Assembly: GCA_023488565.1 (NCBI GenBank)
Contig: JAMDDZ010000044.1
Span: 530-25,806 of the forward strand
DNA from: Bacillota bacterium
Lineage (GTDB): Bacteria; Bacillota; Sulfobacillia; Sulfobacillales; Sulfobacillaceae
Direction of reading: 5' to 3'
DNA length: 25,277 bases
Every line of letters starts with the position of its first letter. Positions within the stretch are counted from its first letter, which is position 1. Position numbers and translations under genes: made by a program. The notes under the pieces were generated by a model, which saw only the letters and a program-made list of their open reading frames with translations, had not been told where the DNA came from and did not search any database. This document shows positions 16,411-23,771 of the stretch, piece by piece.

Positions 16411-16470
16411 TCTTTTCTCTCGTATTGTACCGTATTATCGAAGAAGGATCTTGATAGGAGGGTTCACCCG

Positions 16471-17208
16471 ATGCCATCATCAGACTCAAAAATTACCAGT
16501 TTCTTCGGACGCTATCATGCTGCGTACCGTACCAGTGAACGTCATGCCCACGGCAGTGACCTGGTTCGCCTCATTGATTGCCTTGATCTTCAACCGAACA
16601 GTTTGGTTTTAGATGCCGCCTGCGGCACAGGACATACCGCTCTTGCCTTGGCATCTCGGGGACATCAAGTAATAGGAATGGACATGACGCCAGAAATGGT
16701 GCAAGAAGCCCAAGACCTGGCCGAAGAACAAGGGCTTTCAATCTCCTGGCTTATTGGAAACGTCGAGCAATTGCCGTGGGAGCCTGAAACATTTGATGCC
16801 ATCACTTGTCGACGTGCTGCGCACCATTTTCAGAATCTTCCGTTGTTTCTTCGCGAGACGCATCGTGTCTTGAAGCCCGGGGGAGTCTTGGGTATTTCGG
16901 ATATGACGGCACCATCCACGGCAATAGATTGGCTTAATCAATTGGAAAAACTGCGTGACCCTTCGCACCAGACGGCACGGTCTGCCAATCAATGGTGTGC
17001 TCTTCTCGGGGAAACCGATTATGATTTGGAATATCTCCAAGTGTCGGTTGAGCCTATGCCCCCCACCGAATGGCTAGCTCCTGTCTCGCCAGAATCGCTC
17101 GAAGGCAGCCAAGCACTGACGTTTATCGACGACCATGCTCCCGCCAGCATCCTAGCCTCGGGTCAGTTCCTAAAGTACCGTTTGATCATTACCGGAGTAA
17201 AAAGTTAG
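16471..17208 (+). CDS. class I SAM-dependent methyltransferase
   Basis: This 245-residue protein has the Rossmann-like methyltransferase fold. Motif I VLDAACGTG is at about residues 46-54. An acidic residue ends strand 2 (GMDMT, D71). The motif II/III region has NVEQLPWEPETFD, and the post-motif HRVLKPGGVLGISD is present. It resembles the UbiE/Methyltransf_11 group, which methylates small molecules such as quinones or lipids; the substrate is unknown. The start at 16471 is set by TAGGAGGG eight bases upstream; a long open frame further upstream overlaps LysR and is not coding. It is divergent from LysR. Its last 4 bases overlap the glycosylase gene on the other strand. Confidence 0.9.
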   Translation: MPSSDSKITSFFGRYHAAYRTSERHAHGSDLVRLIDCLDLQPNSLVLDAACGTGHTALALASRGHQVIGMDMTPEMVQEAQDLAEEQGLSISWLIGNVEQLPWEPETFDAITCRRAAHHFQNLPLFLRETHRVLKPGGVLGISDMTAPSTAIDWLNQLEKLRDPSHQTARSANQWCALLGETDYDLEYLQVSVEPMPPTEWLAPVSPESLEGSQALTFIDDHAPASILASGQFLKYRLIITGVKS

Positions 17209-17783
17209 GCCATAAACCGCGACGGCAAGGCGGGACCCAAAAGAATGTGTCGTGCTAGCAGCAATTGCCGCAGCTTTTCCAAATCGTCACGATATCCGTT
17301 AACAGCAGATTTTCGGTAAATCAGATAGGCCGGATGTGCCAAAGGGAAGATAGGAACTACTGACAGATAAAGTTTGCCGCGAAACGGAGCAAATTCCACT
17401 TCACCCGTCACCGAAAAAAAAGCAGTGCGTCCCAAAGTCACCATGATTTCTGGTTTAATCCGCCCGAGGTCCTGCTCCAGCCAAGGTCTGCATGCCGCAA
17501 TTTCTGATGGACGCGGAGCCCGATTTTTGGCTCCGGTATCGGTAGGCCGACAACGTACCGCGTTATTTAGCCAGATGACGTCGCGTGTTAACCCAAGATG
17601 CGCCAAAATCTCGTCAAAAATTTTTCCGGCGTTGCCGGAAAAACCAACGCCAATGCGATCCTCTTGTTTTCCTGGGGCTTCTGCAGTAAACATGATGCGG
17701 GCATGGTCAGACCCAGTTCCAGGCACGACCTGGGTACGGGTGTGGGCCAACCCGCATTTGTGGCAATTTCTAAGCTCCTGCAT
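17205..17783 (-). CDS. family 4-type uracil-DNA glycosylase (4Fe-4S)
   Basis: This 192-residue DNA repair enzyme would remove uracil from DNA. Four cysteines, C7 and C10 (NCHKCGL), C78 (VRCRP) and C98 (ACRPW), match the iron-sulfur ligands of family 4 glycosylases. Motif 1 reads AEAPGKQED, where family 4 usually has GEAPG, so its first residue is altered. The motif NNAVRCRPTD and the HPAYL loop around H150 are present. An ATG at 17783 follows a weak AAGG. It overlaps the perR gene by 14 bases and is the last gene of the peroxide-response operon, which suggests repair of oxidative or heat-deaminated DNA. A related specificity (other deaminated bases) cannot be excluded. Confidence 0.88.
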   Translation of the reverse strand: MQELRNCHKCGLAHTRTQVVPGTGSDHARIMFTAEAPGKQEDRIGVGFSGNAGKIFDEILAHLGLTRDVIWLNNAVRCRPTDTGAKNRAPRPSEIAACRPWLEQDLGRIKPEIMVTLGRTAFFSVTGEVEFAPFRGKLYLSVVPIFPLAHPAYLIYRKSAVNGYRDDLEKLRQLLLARHILLGPALPSRFMA

Positions 17784-18204
17784 GATTTGACCTTGCCTGA
17801 CAACGCGGACAAACCCCTTTGTAGGTCACTACCACATCCTCAACTTCCCATCCACTGTCAGCTAGGTCATCAAAACCCGGCGCCACGGTGACCGGCACAT
17901 CGTCCATTCTTTGACACTCGGTACACCATAAATGGTGATGCGCCTCGGTTCGCAAATCGAACCGCCGTCGCCCCTCCACTTTAAAGCACCGTATCAAGCC
18001 TTGATTTTCCAAAGTATCCAACGTGTTATACACCGTAGCTAAACTCAGTGTAGGATAGCTTTCCATCACCAGCCGAGCCACCTCTTCCGCCGCCGGATGC
18101 GATAGCTGGCCAATGGCAGCCAAAACTGCCATTCTTTGCGGCGTTGCCCTGAGTCCTTTATCATGCAACACCTTTGAGACGCCAGTGGGATCCGACAAGT
18201 CCAA
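17770..18204 (-). CDS. perR: PerR-type Fur-family peroxide regulator
   Basis: This Fur-superfamily repressor has 144 residues from a TTG start at 18204, which has GGGAGGGG just upstream. An in-frame ATG at 18246 lies inside DUF3501 without a good site. The DNA-binding helix is in LSLATVYNTLDTLE. The structural zinc site is C94-x2-C97 and C132-x2-C135. The regulatory metal ligands of Bacillus PerR all have counterparts: H36, D83, H89, H91 and D102. The last is aspartate, which is diagnostic for PerR against Fur. It should sense peroxide by metal-catalysed histidine oxidation. It lies in an operon with rubrerythrin, whose promoter region carries a PerR-like box, so autoregulation is likely. Confidence 0.87.
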   Translation of the reverse strand: MDLSDPTGVSKVLHDKGLRATPQRMAVLAAIGQLSHPAAEEVARLVMESYPTLSLATVYNTLDTLENQGLIRCFKVEGRRRFDLRTEAHHHLWCTECQRMDDVPVTVAPGFDDLADSGWEVEDVVVTYKGVCPRCQARSNHAGA

Positions 18205-18217
18205 TATGTCCCCTCCC

Positions 18218-18805
18218 TTACTCGCGAGATGCCAGTAAATCGCCAATTAAAAGACTCACGGTTTCTGCAGGAATCTTTGTTTGATACCTATACCCCGGAT
18301 GGTCAATACGTACCGCCACGAAGTCGGCATGCTCCATTAGCAAAATACGATCCGACTCCGTAAATGGAAACGTGAGATAATGGACGGAGCTAGTTTTTTC
18401 TTCGGTAGATCGTCCCGCTTCCGCCAAGGCATGGATCTGCTGATCTCCGATTTCCAGAACGACATGTTCCTCGACCCCGGAAAGTTGGCGTAAAATTGCC
18501 GGCATGTCGTCGGTTTGGGACAATTCGATTAGCAACGTAGCCCCAATCGCGAGGCCAGGGGGCAAGAGATCATTGTAAACCTCAATTTCTTCGCGGATTT
18601 TCTCAGCATCTTCGATGTGCTCGATCCGCATCATTTCTTGAACCTGAAATCGCATGGTGTCGGGGTTCTCGAACACCAGGGAAATTCTGGGCCCAATGGC
18701 CAATCGCCTTAATTTCTTCAAATTAATGACACGTTGTCTAAATGCCGGGCGCATGGCTTCATATTCTCGATTCGACACGATATCTTCCATCGATAACTGA
18801 CGCAT
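18218..18805 (-). CDS. DUF3501 family protein
   Basis: This 195-residue protein matches the conserved unknown family DUF3501. The N-terminal SMEDIVSNREYEAMRPAFR segment, the KKLRRLAIGPRISLVFEN stretch and the QVQEMMRIEHI motif are typical. It has no membrane helix, no cysteine-rich site and no known catalytic motif. I recall the family being encoded near rubrerythrin and GlpC/HdrD-like proteins, as here. That supports a role in the same redox function, but no activity is established. AGGAGGG lies five bases before the ATG. It sits 45 bases after the iron-sulfur protein gene and 13 bases before perR. Confidence 0.88.
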   Translation of the reverse strand: MRQLSMEDIVSNREYEAMRPAFRQRVINLKKLRRLAIGPRISLVFENPDTMRFQVQEMMRIEHIEDAEKIREEIEVYNDLLPPGLAIGATLLIELSQTDDMPAILRQLSGVEEHVVLEIGDQQIHALAEAGRSTEEKTSSVHYLTFPFTESDRILLMEHADFVAVRIDHPGYRYQTKIPAETVSLLIGDLLASRE

Positions 18806-18850
18806 ACCATCCCTCCTCGATATTATTCAATCTTATGTCAGAGTGGTTCT

Positions 18851-20104
18851 TCACTCATCAAGTCCATAGGCTTCCCATAAAATTTGCACCGGATGTCGAG
18901 GCGGTTTGTCGGCAGCCGTCTCAATCTGTAGGCCGGCCAAAGCGCAATCGGAGCACGCCGTGGTATCGTGAGCCAATTGAAATGCTTCTGTCAGTTTCTT
19001 GGCCACCTTCTGGGCTTCATCATAATACTCGGCCTTCAGTCCCCAGGTGCCATCAATTCCAGCGCATCGATCCACCACATTCACAGTGGTTCCCTCAATG
19101 CCTCCCAGCAAATCTGCCGCAGCCTTTTTCAATCCCTGTACTTTGCTATGGCAAGATAAATGGTACGTAATGGTTCCAGGCGAAGATCGAAATTCACGTT
19201 TAAGCTTGCCTGCTTTCATCAACCCCGCCAAGTATTCCGTAATATCTAGCGTCGCCGCCGCAACTTGCTTAGCTTCTTCAGTGCCCAAAAGGACAGGATA
19301 GTCCTGCTTCAACACAAATGCACAGGTTGGCTGAAGGGCTAATATTTTCTTGCCTGCCTTGGCATAGTCGACGAGTTTCATGACGTTATGCGCTGCTCGT
19401 TCGGTAGCTCCAGCAATATCTCCTCCATCCAGTGCCGGCATTCCGCAACAGCGCAAATCGGATGGGACCGCTGCCGTTATTCCATTGTGTCCCAGTACCT
19501 TCAGGGCCGCTTGCCCGATACCTGCTTCATGATATTCTACGGTACAAGTGGTAAACAGAGCGACATCAACGGCAGCTGTTACCGACCGATGTTTTTTGAC
19601 CCATTGAGAAAACCGCATATAGGCAAACTTCGGAAGATGGCGGCGATGGTCAATTCCCATCCGTTTTTCCATTTGTTTGCGCATAAATGGTTGCGTTAAA
19701 CTCCAGTTAGCCAGCAAAGGCATAGATGTGCCTAACCGCCCGGAGCGCTCGGGATCCCCCAAAAATTTGTCGCTGCGACTCATACCGTGTTGCCGGGTGC
19801 GTATCGCCTTCGATCGCAGCATCAGGCGAGGAAAGTCCAGATCAAAGCGATGCGGCGGCACATAGGGGCACTTCAGAAAGCACAATTTACATTGATAGCA
19901 CAAATCGGCAACGTGTGCCATTTCCTCTGCGGTCAGTGCCTCCACGTTATCATCGTGCGATTCCACCGCTTCAAATAATACCGGGAACGATGGGCACAAA
20001 TTATGACATAATCGGCAGCCATTGCACACATCGAATGCTAGCTTCATATCGGAAGTCAGACGTGACTCGTCCCAATATTGAGACTCCCGAGGGTTATAGT
20101 CCAT
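18851..20104 (-). CDS. GlpC/HdrD-like iron-sulfur protein with CCG domains
   Basis: This 417-residue electron-transfer protein has two 4Fe-4S ferredoxin motifs at C27/C30/C33/C37 and C69/C72/C75/C79. Two cysteine-rich CCG-type domains follow. The first has C187, C219-C220 and C261; the second has C318, C347 and C384/C387. The second domain reads RCAGIDG, with alanine where CCG has its second cysteine, and the first lacks one cysteine of its CxxC (QPTC). Such proteins (GlpC, GlcF, HdrD relatives) carry electrons between partners, often at a membrane dehydrogenase. Here the neighbours are rubrerythrin, DUF3501 and PerR, so a reductant role for rubrerythrin is plausible. The ATG follows TAGGAGG by six bases. 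Confidence 0.9.
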   Translation of the reverse strand: MDYNPRESQYWDESRLTSDMKLAFDVCNGCRLCHNLCPSFPVLFEAVESHDDNVEALTAEEMAHVADLCYQCKLCFLKCPYVPPHRFDLDFPRLMLRSKAIRTRQHGMSRSDKFLGDPERSGRLGTSMPLLANWSLTQPFMRKQMEKRMGIDHRRHLPKFAYMRFSQWVKKHRSVTAAVDVALFTTCTVEYHEAGIGQAALKVLGHNGITAAVPSDLRCCGMPALDGGDIAGATERAAHNVMKLVDYAKAGKKILALQPTCAFVLKQDYPVLLGTEEAKQVAAATLDITEYLAGLMKAGKLKREFRSSPGTITYHLSCHSKVQGLKKAAADLLGGIEGTTVNVVDRCAGIDGTWGLKAEYYDEAQKVAKKLTEAFQLAHDTTACSDCALAGLQIETAADKPPRHPVQILWEAYGLDE

Positions 20105-20124
20105 AGATGCCTCCTAAGCGGAAG

Positions 20125-20154
20125 GGTAAAAGGGGCCAAACGGCCCCTTTTACC
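20125..20154 (-). terminator. strong hairpin just after the rubrerythrin stop
   Basis: GGTAAAAGGGGCC and its exact complement form a 13-base-pair stem with a 4-base loop. The hairpin begins at the rubrerythrin stop codon on the minus strand. It lies between rubrerythrin and the downstream GlpC-like gene. A short T-run is part of the descending arm, but none follows it. It may allow partial read-through, or protect the rubrerythrin mRNA end. Confidence 0.65.
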
Positions 20155-20579
20155 TACTCCTGGTCGAGAGTGTTCAATCCTTTGGTAAAGCGTCCGGCAT
20201 GCCTTTTTTCCGCACGAGCCAAAGTCTCGAACCACTCGGCAATCTCTTCAAATCCTTCTTCACGTGCCACTTTGGCAAACCCAGGATACATCTGAGTGTA
20301 TTCGTATGTTTCGCCCTCGATAGCGCTCTTAAGATTTTGTTCCGTAGTTCCCACAGGAACACCAGTCACTGGATCGCCAACTTCTTCCAGAAACTCAAAG
20401 TGACCAAAGGCATGCCCAGTCTCACCATCAGCTACATCACGGAATAAGCCGGCTACGTCAGGTCGCCCCTCAATGTCTGCTTTTTGGGCGAAATACAGGT
20501 ATCGACGATTAGCTTGCGACTCACCGGCAAATGCTTCTTTCAAGTTGGCATGTGTCTTGCTATCTAATAATGCTGCCAT
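20154..20579 (-). CDS. rubrerythrin without rubredoxin domain (sulerythrin type)
   Basis: This 141-residue ferritin-like diiron protein would reduce hydrogen peroxide to water. The diiron ligand pattern is present: E20, E53 and H56 (DGETGHAFGH), E90 and E93 (EGETYEY), E124 and H127 (ARAEKRHAG). The C-terminal rubredoxin domain of classical rubrerythrin is absent, so an external electron donor is needed. The ATG at 20579 has a near-ideal AAGGAGGAG site, suggesting high expression. A promoter with a PerR-like box lies just upstream. It is the first gene of the operon that includes the GlpC-like protein, DUF3501, PerR and a DNA glycosylase. Confidence 0.94.
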   Translation of the reverse strand: MAALLDSKTHANLKEAFAGESQANRRYLYFAQKADIEGRPDVAGLFRDVADGETGHAFGHFEFLEEVGDPVTGVPVGTTEQNLKSAIEGETYEYTQMYPGFAKVAREEGFEEIAEWFETLARAEKRHAGRFTKGLNTLDQE

Positions 20580-20603
20580 TTAAACTCCTCCTTGTTCTTA
20601 AAT

Positions 20604-20609
20604 AGTATA
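20604..20609 (-). promoter_or_regulatory. -10 element of the rubrerythrin promoter
   Basis: On the minus strand TATACT (five of six to TATAAT) lies 25 bases before the rubrerythrin ATG in a very AT-rich leader. A -35 would fall within the adjacent PerR-like palindrome; only a weak TTAGAA is seen there. Confidence 0.45.
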
Positions 20610-20618
20610 TAACCTAAC

Positions 20619-20633
20619 TAATAATAATTCTAA
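20619..20633 (-). promoter_or_regulatory. PerR-box-like operator upstream of rubrerythrin
   Basis: On the minus strand TTAGAATTATTATTA matches the Bacillus PerR box TTATAATNATTATAA at 12 of 14 fixed positions. It lies just upstream of the -10 element and over the -35 region, where repressor binding would block RNA polymerase. A PerR-type protein is encoded downstream in the same operon. The match is direct; the function is inferred, and AT-rich DNA gives some chance matches. Confidence 0.5.
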
Positions 20634-20704
20634 ATAATATTCCCCATAAATGCAATACCCGATAAGTATTTTGCCGAGGAATTTTCCCTAACAGGCAAAA
20701 GGCC

Positions 20705-20743
20705 GGACAGCAAAAGCTAAATCCCAAAACGCCTTTGCTGTCC
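20705..20743 (-). terminator. hairpin downstream of the aminopeptidase gene
   Basis: GGACAGCAAA and its exact complement form a 10-base-pair stem around a 19-base loop. On the minus strand it follows the aminopeptidase stop and is succeeded by GGCCTTTTGCC. It probably ends aminopeptidase transcription before the rubrerythrin promoter. Confidence 0.5.
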
Positions 20744-20744
20744 T

Positions 20745-20772
20745 GAATTGACAGCCGGGTTTTTGTCAATTC
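20745..20772 (-). terminator. second hairpin overlapping the aminopeptidase stop
   Basis: GAATTGACA and its complement form a 9-base-pair stem with a 10-base loop that includes the aminopeptidase stop codon. With the next hairpin it forms a tandem structure at the 3' end of that gene. Confidence 0.45.
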
Positions 20773-23333
20773 TGATTTGGAGTGCCGTTCCCTAAAAGGT
20801 TGCCCAATCGCCCGCGAATGCGCTTGGCCATTGCCCGATGAATCTCTTGGAACTCAATAGTCTGCGCAATATGTCTAGCCGATTGAGGCACCGGGTGTGC
20901 GTTTAACCAAGCCAACATCCTATTGGCGAGGTCCTCGTCAACCACCTTGACGACAGGCGATACAATGAAATCAATCATTTTGGGATACTTCTCAAGCAAT
21001 TCGTCCCAATCCCCTTCCACGACATCCCATACGGCTCGCTGGGCATGGCGATTGGCCAGCGCTCTCCCAAGGGCGAGGGCCCCGTCCTGCGTTCGCACAG
21101 CGGACGACTGGTACAGTTCAAGAGTTCGTTTTACCAGCTCTGGCTCAATAAATTCAGCTAGAGCATACAGGTAACGCTTCTCCTCTTGCGGAGTTTCAGC
21201 GGCCCGAAACTGTTGATGCATCCGCGACCACTCGGCCTCGCCTCCAAAAGAGGCGACGACTTGCACTATGGGGGTTAATAGTTCCGGGGGTACACTTGTC
21301 TGCTGCCAATGCGCCGACAAAAGTTCCAGGGCCTGCCTGCGTACCGCGCGATCCGCGCCATGAGTACCCAACAACAGAATCAGGATGGCCCGCAATCGTC
21401 GAAGCCGCACCCCTTCGTCAGGCGATGGCTCCCATGTCAATTCTTTTAATACGGGATCTGCAATCGTTCGAATCAGGTCTTGCAACAAGGGTCGTTCCTC
21501 GTTCTCAATAATGTCATCTAGCAGTGCCATTTGACGCGACACGGCGCTCCATACATCGGGGTCGCGTTCGTTCACTAGAGCCCGCCATAGGGGCACGATA
21601 TGACTTAATGGCGCCTCGTTCGCCAAGATCGCTGCCCAGGCATCATCGGCCACACTAATCCGTTCTAACGGCGTCATCTCACCCAACCGCTCCAACAATG
21701 GGTGCCACAACGTCGCGTCATAGGCGACCCGATAAAATCCCCAGGCGCCTTGGTTGACCAACACTGATTCCGTGTCAGACGGCACCAATATGGATTTTGA
21801 CTCCATCCCCAAAATGGTTCGGTAAGATTCACGGACATCTCCTGAACGCCAAATAGTCACGACAACAGGCACTTGCCAGTGGTGATCACTCACTTCTCTC
21901 TGATAGCGAAACGGATGCTGGCCCAGTCGGATCTGTTGTCGATCCCGGTCCCACTCAACAATCACCAGAGGATACCCCGGCTGAAACACCCAACCATCCA
22001 TCATGGCACGCACTGGTTCCCCTGAAGCAGACTCCAGCGCGTCCCATAAATCCGATGTCTCGGTATTGCCATAGCGGTGAAGATCCAAGTACCGCCTGAT
22101 CCCCTGCCGAAAAACCTCCGGGCTCAAGTACTGTTCCAGCATTCTTAAGACAGATCCGCCTTTTTGGTAGGTTAATACGTCAAACATGCCCCAAGCTTCC
22201 AAAGGGGGCCCCACTGGGTATTCAATAGGGCGCGTTGAAGCCAGCCCATCTACCTCTAAAGCATTGGCCCGGCCATGACCAAAAGTCGTCCATACGTCCC
22301 ATTCCGGGTGCAGCGCGTCAGTAGCCAATTCCTGCATGAAGGTGGCAAATGCCTCATTTAGCCAAATACCATTCCACCACCGCATGGTAACCAGATCGCC
22401 AAACCACATGTGCGCGGTTTCGTGGGCAATAGTGCCAACAACCTGCATCTGTTCCATTGGTGCGGATTGTTCCTTATCTACCAATAAAGCTTCTTCCCGG
22501 TAGGTCACACATCCCAAATTTTCCATAGCCCCCGCCTCAAAATCGGGAATCGCCACATGATCAATCTTGTCCGCGGGATAAGGAATACCAAAATAATTTT
22601 GAAAAAACTCCAATGTGCCGGTCGCAGCAGTTCTCGCAATGCCAGTTAGCTCACTAAACCCTGGTCGCGCCGCAATTCGCACTGGTACCGTTCCCACCAT
22701 ATCCGTCGGCGTCAGTTCAAAAGGACCTACGACTAAGGCCACCAGGTAAGTGGACATCGGAATTGTTTCGGCGAACGTGACCCGCCGTTTCCCATCAGAA
22801 CGTATTTCGCTATGTATCTCACACGCGTTGGAAAGCGCCCTGTCATTTGCATCAACCACTAAGGCGATGGAAAATGTGGCCTTTAAGTCGGGTTCATCCC
22901 AGCAAGGAAATACCCTCCGGGCATCGGTCGCTTCACATTGAGTAGACAATATCATTACAGGATTCCCATCTCTTCCGGTAACCATGGTACGGTAAAATCC
23001 CCGAAGATCCGTCGACAGTATCCCCTCAAATTGCATCGACACCGTATAGCGTCCCGGATCAACCACACTTGGCCAATGCAACGTCGCCTGCTCGTCCTCT
23101 GGCTGGTAAGAAACCGTGCCTGACAGGATCTGGCCATTATCGTACGTCAGTGTTATATCCGTTAATTGGAGATGTATCGCGTTAAGAATCATATCCCGGA
23201 TCGGAGCCAGAACATCAACCGCTATGGCACAAGATCCATGAAACACTTCATGTTCACCATCCGGAACGATTTCCAGCTGATATCGGCGCGGAACCACCAT
23301 TCGCGGCAACCGATATGGGGGACGTTCATTCAT
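20766..23333 (-). CDS. M1 family metallo-aminopeptidase
   Basis: This 855-residue zinc aminopeptidase (gluzincin, PepN/ERAP type) removes N-terminal residues from peptides. The substrate-anchoring GAMEN is at residues 268-272. The zinc motif HETAH is at 304-308, with the third ligand E327 in NEAFATF. The N-terminal beta-saddle domain and a helical ERAP1-like C-terminal domain (about 530-855) complete the usual layout. No signal peptide is seen, so it is probably cytoplasmic. The start at 23333 has AAGGAG seven bases upstream; the frame stays open to 23498, but that extension has no ribosome site or family similarity. It is flanked by non-coding gaps and is probably transcribed alone. Confidence 0.94.
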   Translation of the reverse strand: MNERPPYRLPRMVVPRRYQLEIVPDGEHEVFHGSCAIAVDVLAPIRDMILNAIHLQLTDITLTYDNGQILSGTVSYQPEDEQATLHWPSVVDPGRYTVSMQFEGILSTDLRGFYRTMVTGRDGNPVMILSTQCEATDARRVFPCWDEPDLKATFSIALVVDANDRALSNACEIHSEIRSDGKRRVTFAETIPMSTYLVALVVGPFELTPTDMVGTVPVRIAARPGFSELTGIARTAATGTLEFFQNYFGIPYPADKIDHVAIPDFEAGAMENLGCVTYREEALLVDKEQSAPMEQMQVVGTIAHETAHMWFGDLVTMRWWNGIWLNEAFATFMQELATDALHPEWDVWTTFGHGRANALEVDGLASTRPIEYPVGPPLEAWGMFDVLTYQKGGSVLRMLEQYLSPEVFRQGIRRYLDLHRYGNTETSDLWDALESASGEPVRAMMDGWVFQPGYPLVIVEWDRDRQQIRLGQHPFRYQREVSDHHWQVPVVVTIWRSGDVRESYRTILGMESKSILVPSDTESVLVNQGAWGFYRVAYDATLWHPLLERLGEMTPLERISVADDAWAAILANEAPLSHIVPLWRALVNERDPDVWSAVSRQMALLDDIIENEERPLLQDLIRTIADPVLKELTWEPSPDEGVRLRRLRAILILLLGTHGADRAVRRQALELLSAHWQQTSVPPELLTPIVQVVASFGGEAEWSRMHQQFRAAETPQEEKRYLYALAEFIEPELVKRTLELYQSSAVRTQDGALALGRALANRHAQRAVWDVVEGDWDELLEKYPKMIDFIVSPVVKVVDEDLANRMLAWLNAHPVPQSARHIAQTIEFQEIHRAMAKRIRGRLGNLLGNGTPNQN

Positions 23334-23771
23334 TTCATCACTCCTTGACAAAGTCCAATCGGGCCTTCGCGTCTGAATCACAGAATTTATGCGACCCTGC
23401 TTTACTGTTATTCCCTTATCTCTTCCACATACCTCAACACTGTTGCCGTTGAAAATTTTCATCCATACCGCGCCAGTTACGTAGTTACATTGGTGCATCT
23501 TAATACGCGTTACGGCCTACGCTATGAGGTTGTAAGAACCATCTCAAGGATTCTTGAAACGCGTCCCCTTAGGAACCGCACACCTGGCTACAATTTTTTA
23601 GCACGATTCAAATTCAAACCGGTGGCAAGAGGGTTACAAATTGCAGACGCATACCCCTGTTCACCCATTTGACTCATGAGCAAACATTTCGGTTCGTAAG
23701 ACGATTGCGCATTGCCGGGAAACGCGATTTCCGATTGCGAACCGAAACCGACCCAATCGATATTTGAGCCC
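23334..23771. other. 438-base non-coding gap
   Basis: I see no convincing gene here on either strand. The right part carries an interrupted inverted repeat (23687-23747). The left part must hold the aminopeptidase promoter, but I cannot name clear -35/-10 boxes. A 10-base palindrome GAAAATTTTC occurs at 23450-23459. Confidence 0.5.
23687..23747 (-). repeat. long interrupted inverted repeat, possible terminator or structured RNA
   Basis: TTTCGGTTCG at 23687-23696 is exactly complementary to CGAACCGAAA at 23738-23747. The 41 bases between them contain a smaller hairpin, GGAAA-CGCGA-TTTCC, and two copies of CGATTGCG. The structure begins about 24 bases after the stop of the 99-residue protein gene on the minus strand, so it may be its terminator. 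There is no T-run after it. Confidence 0.45.

Noticed and set aside
16114..16470. N-terminal extension of the methyltransferase
   Set aside because: It overlaps the LysR gene in antisense, and TAGGAGGG directs the start at 16471.
23334..23498. N-terminal extension of the M1 aminopeptidase
   Set aside because: The family sequence begins near 23333, where an AAGGAG site is present; the extra residues look random.
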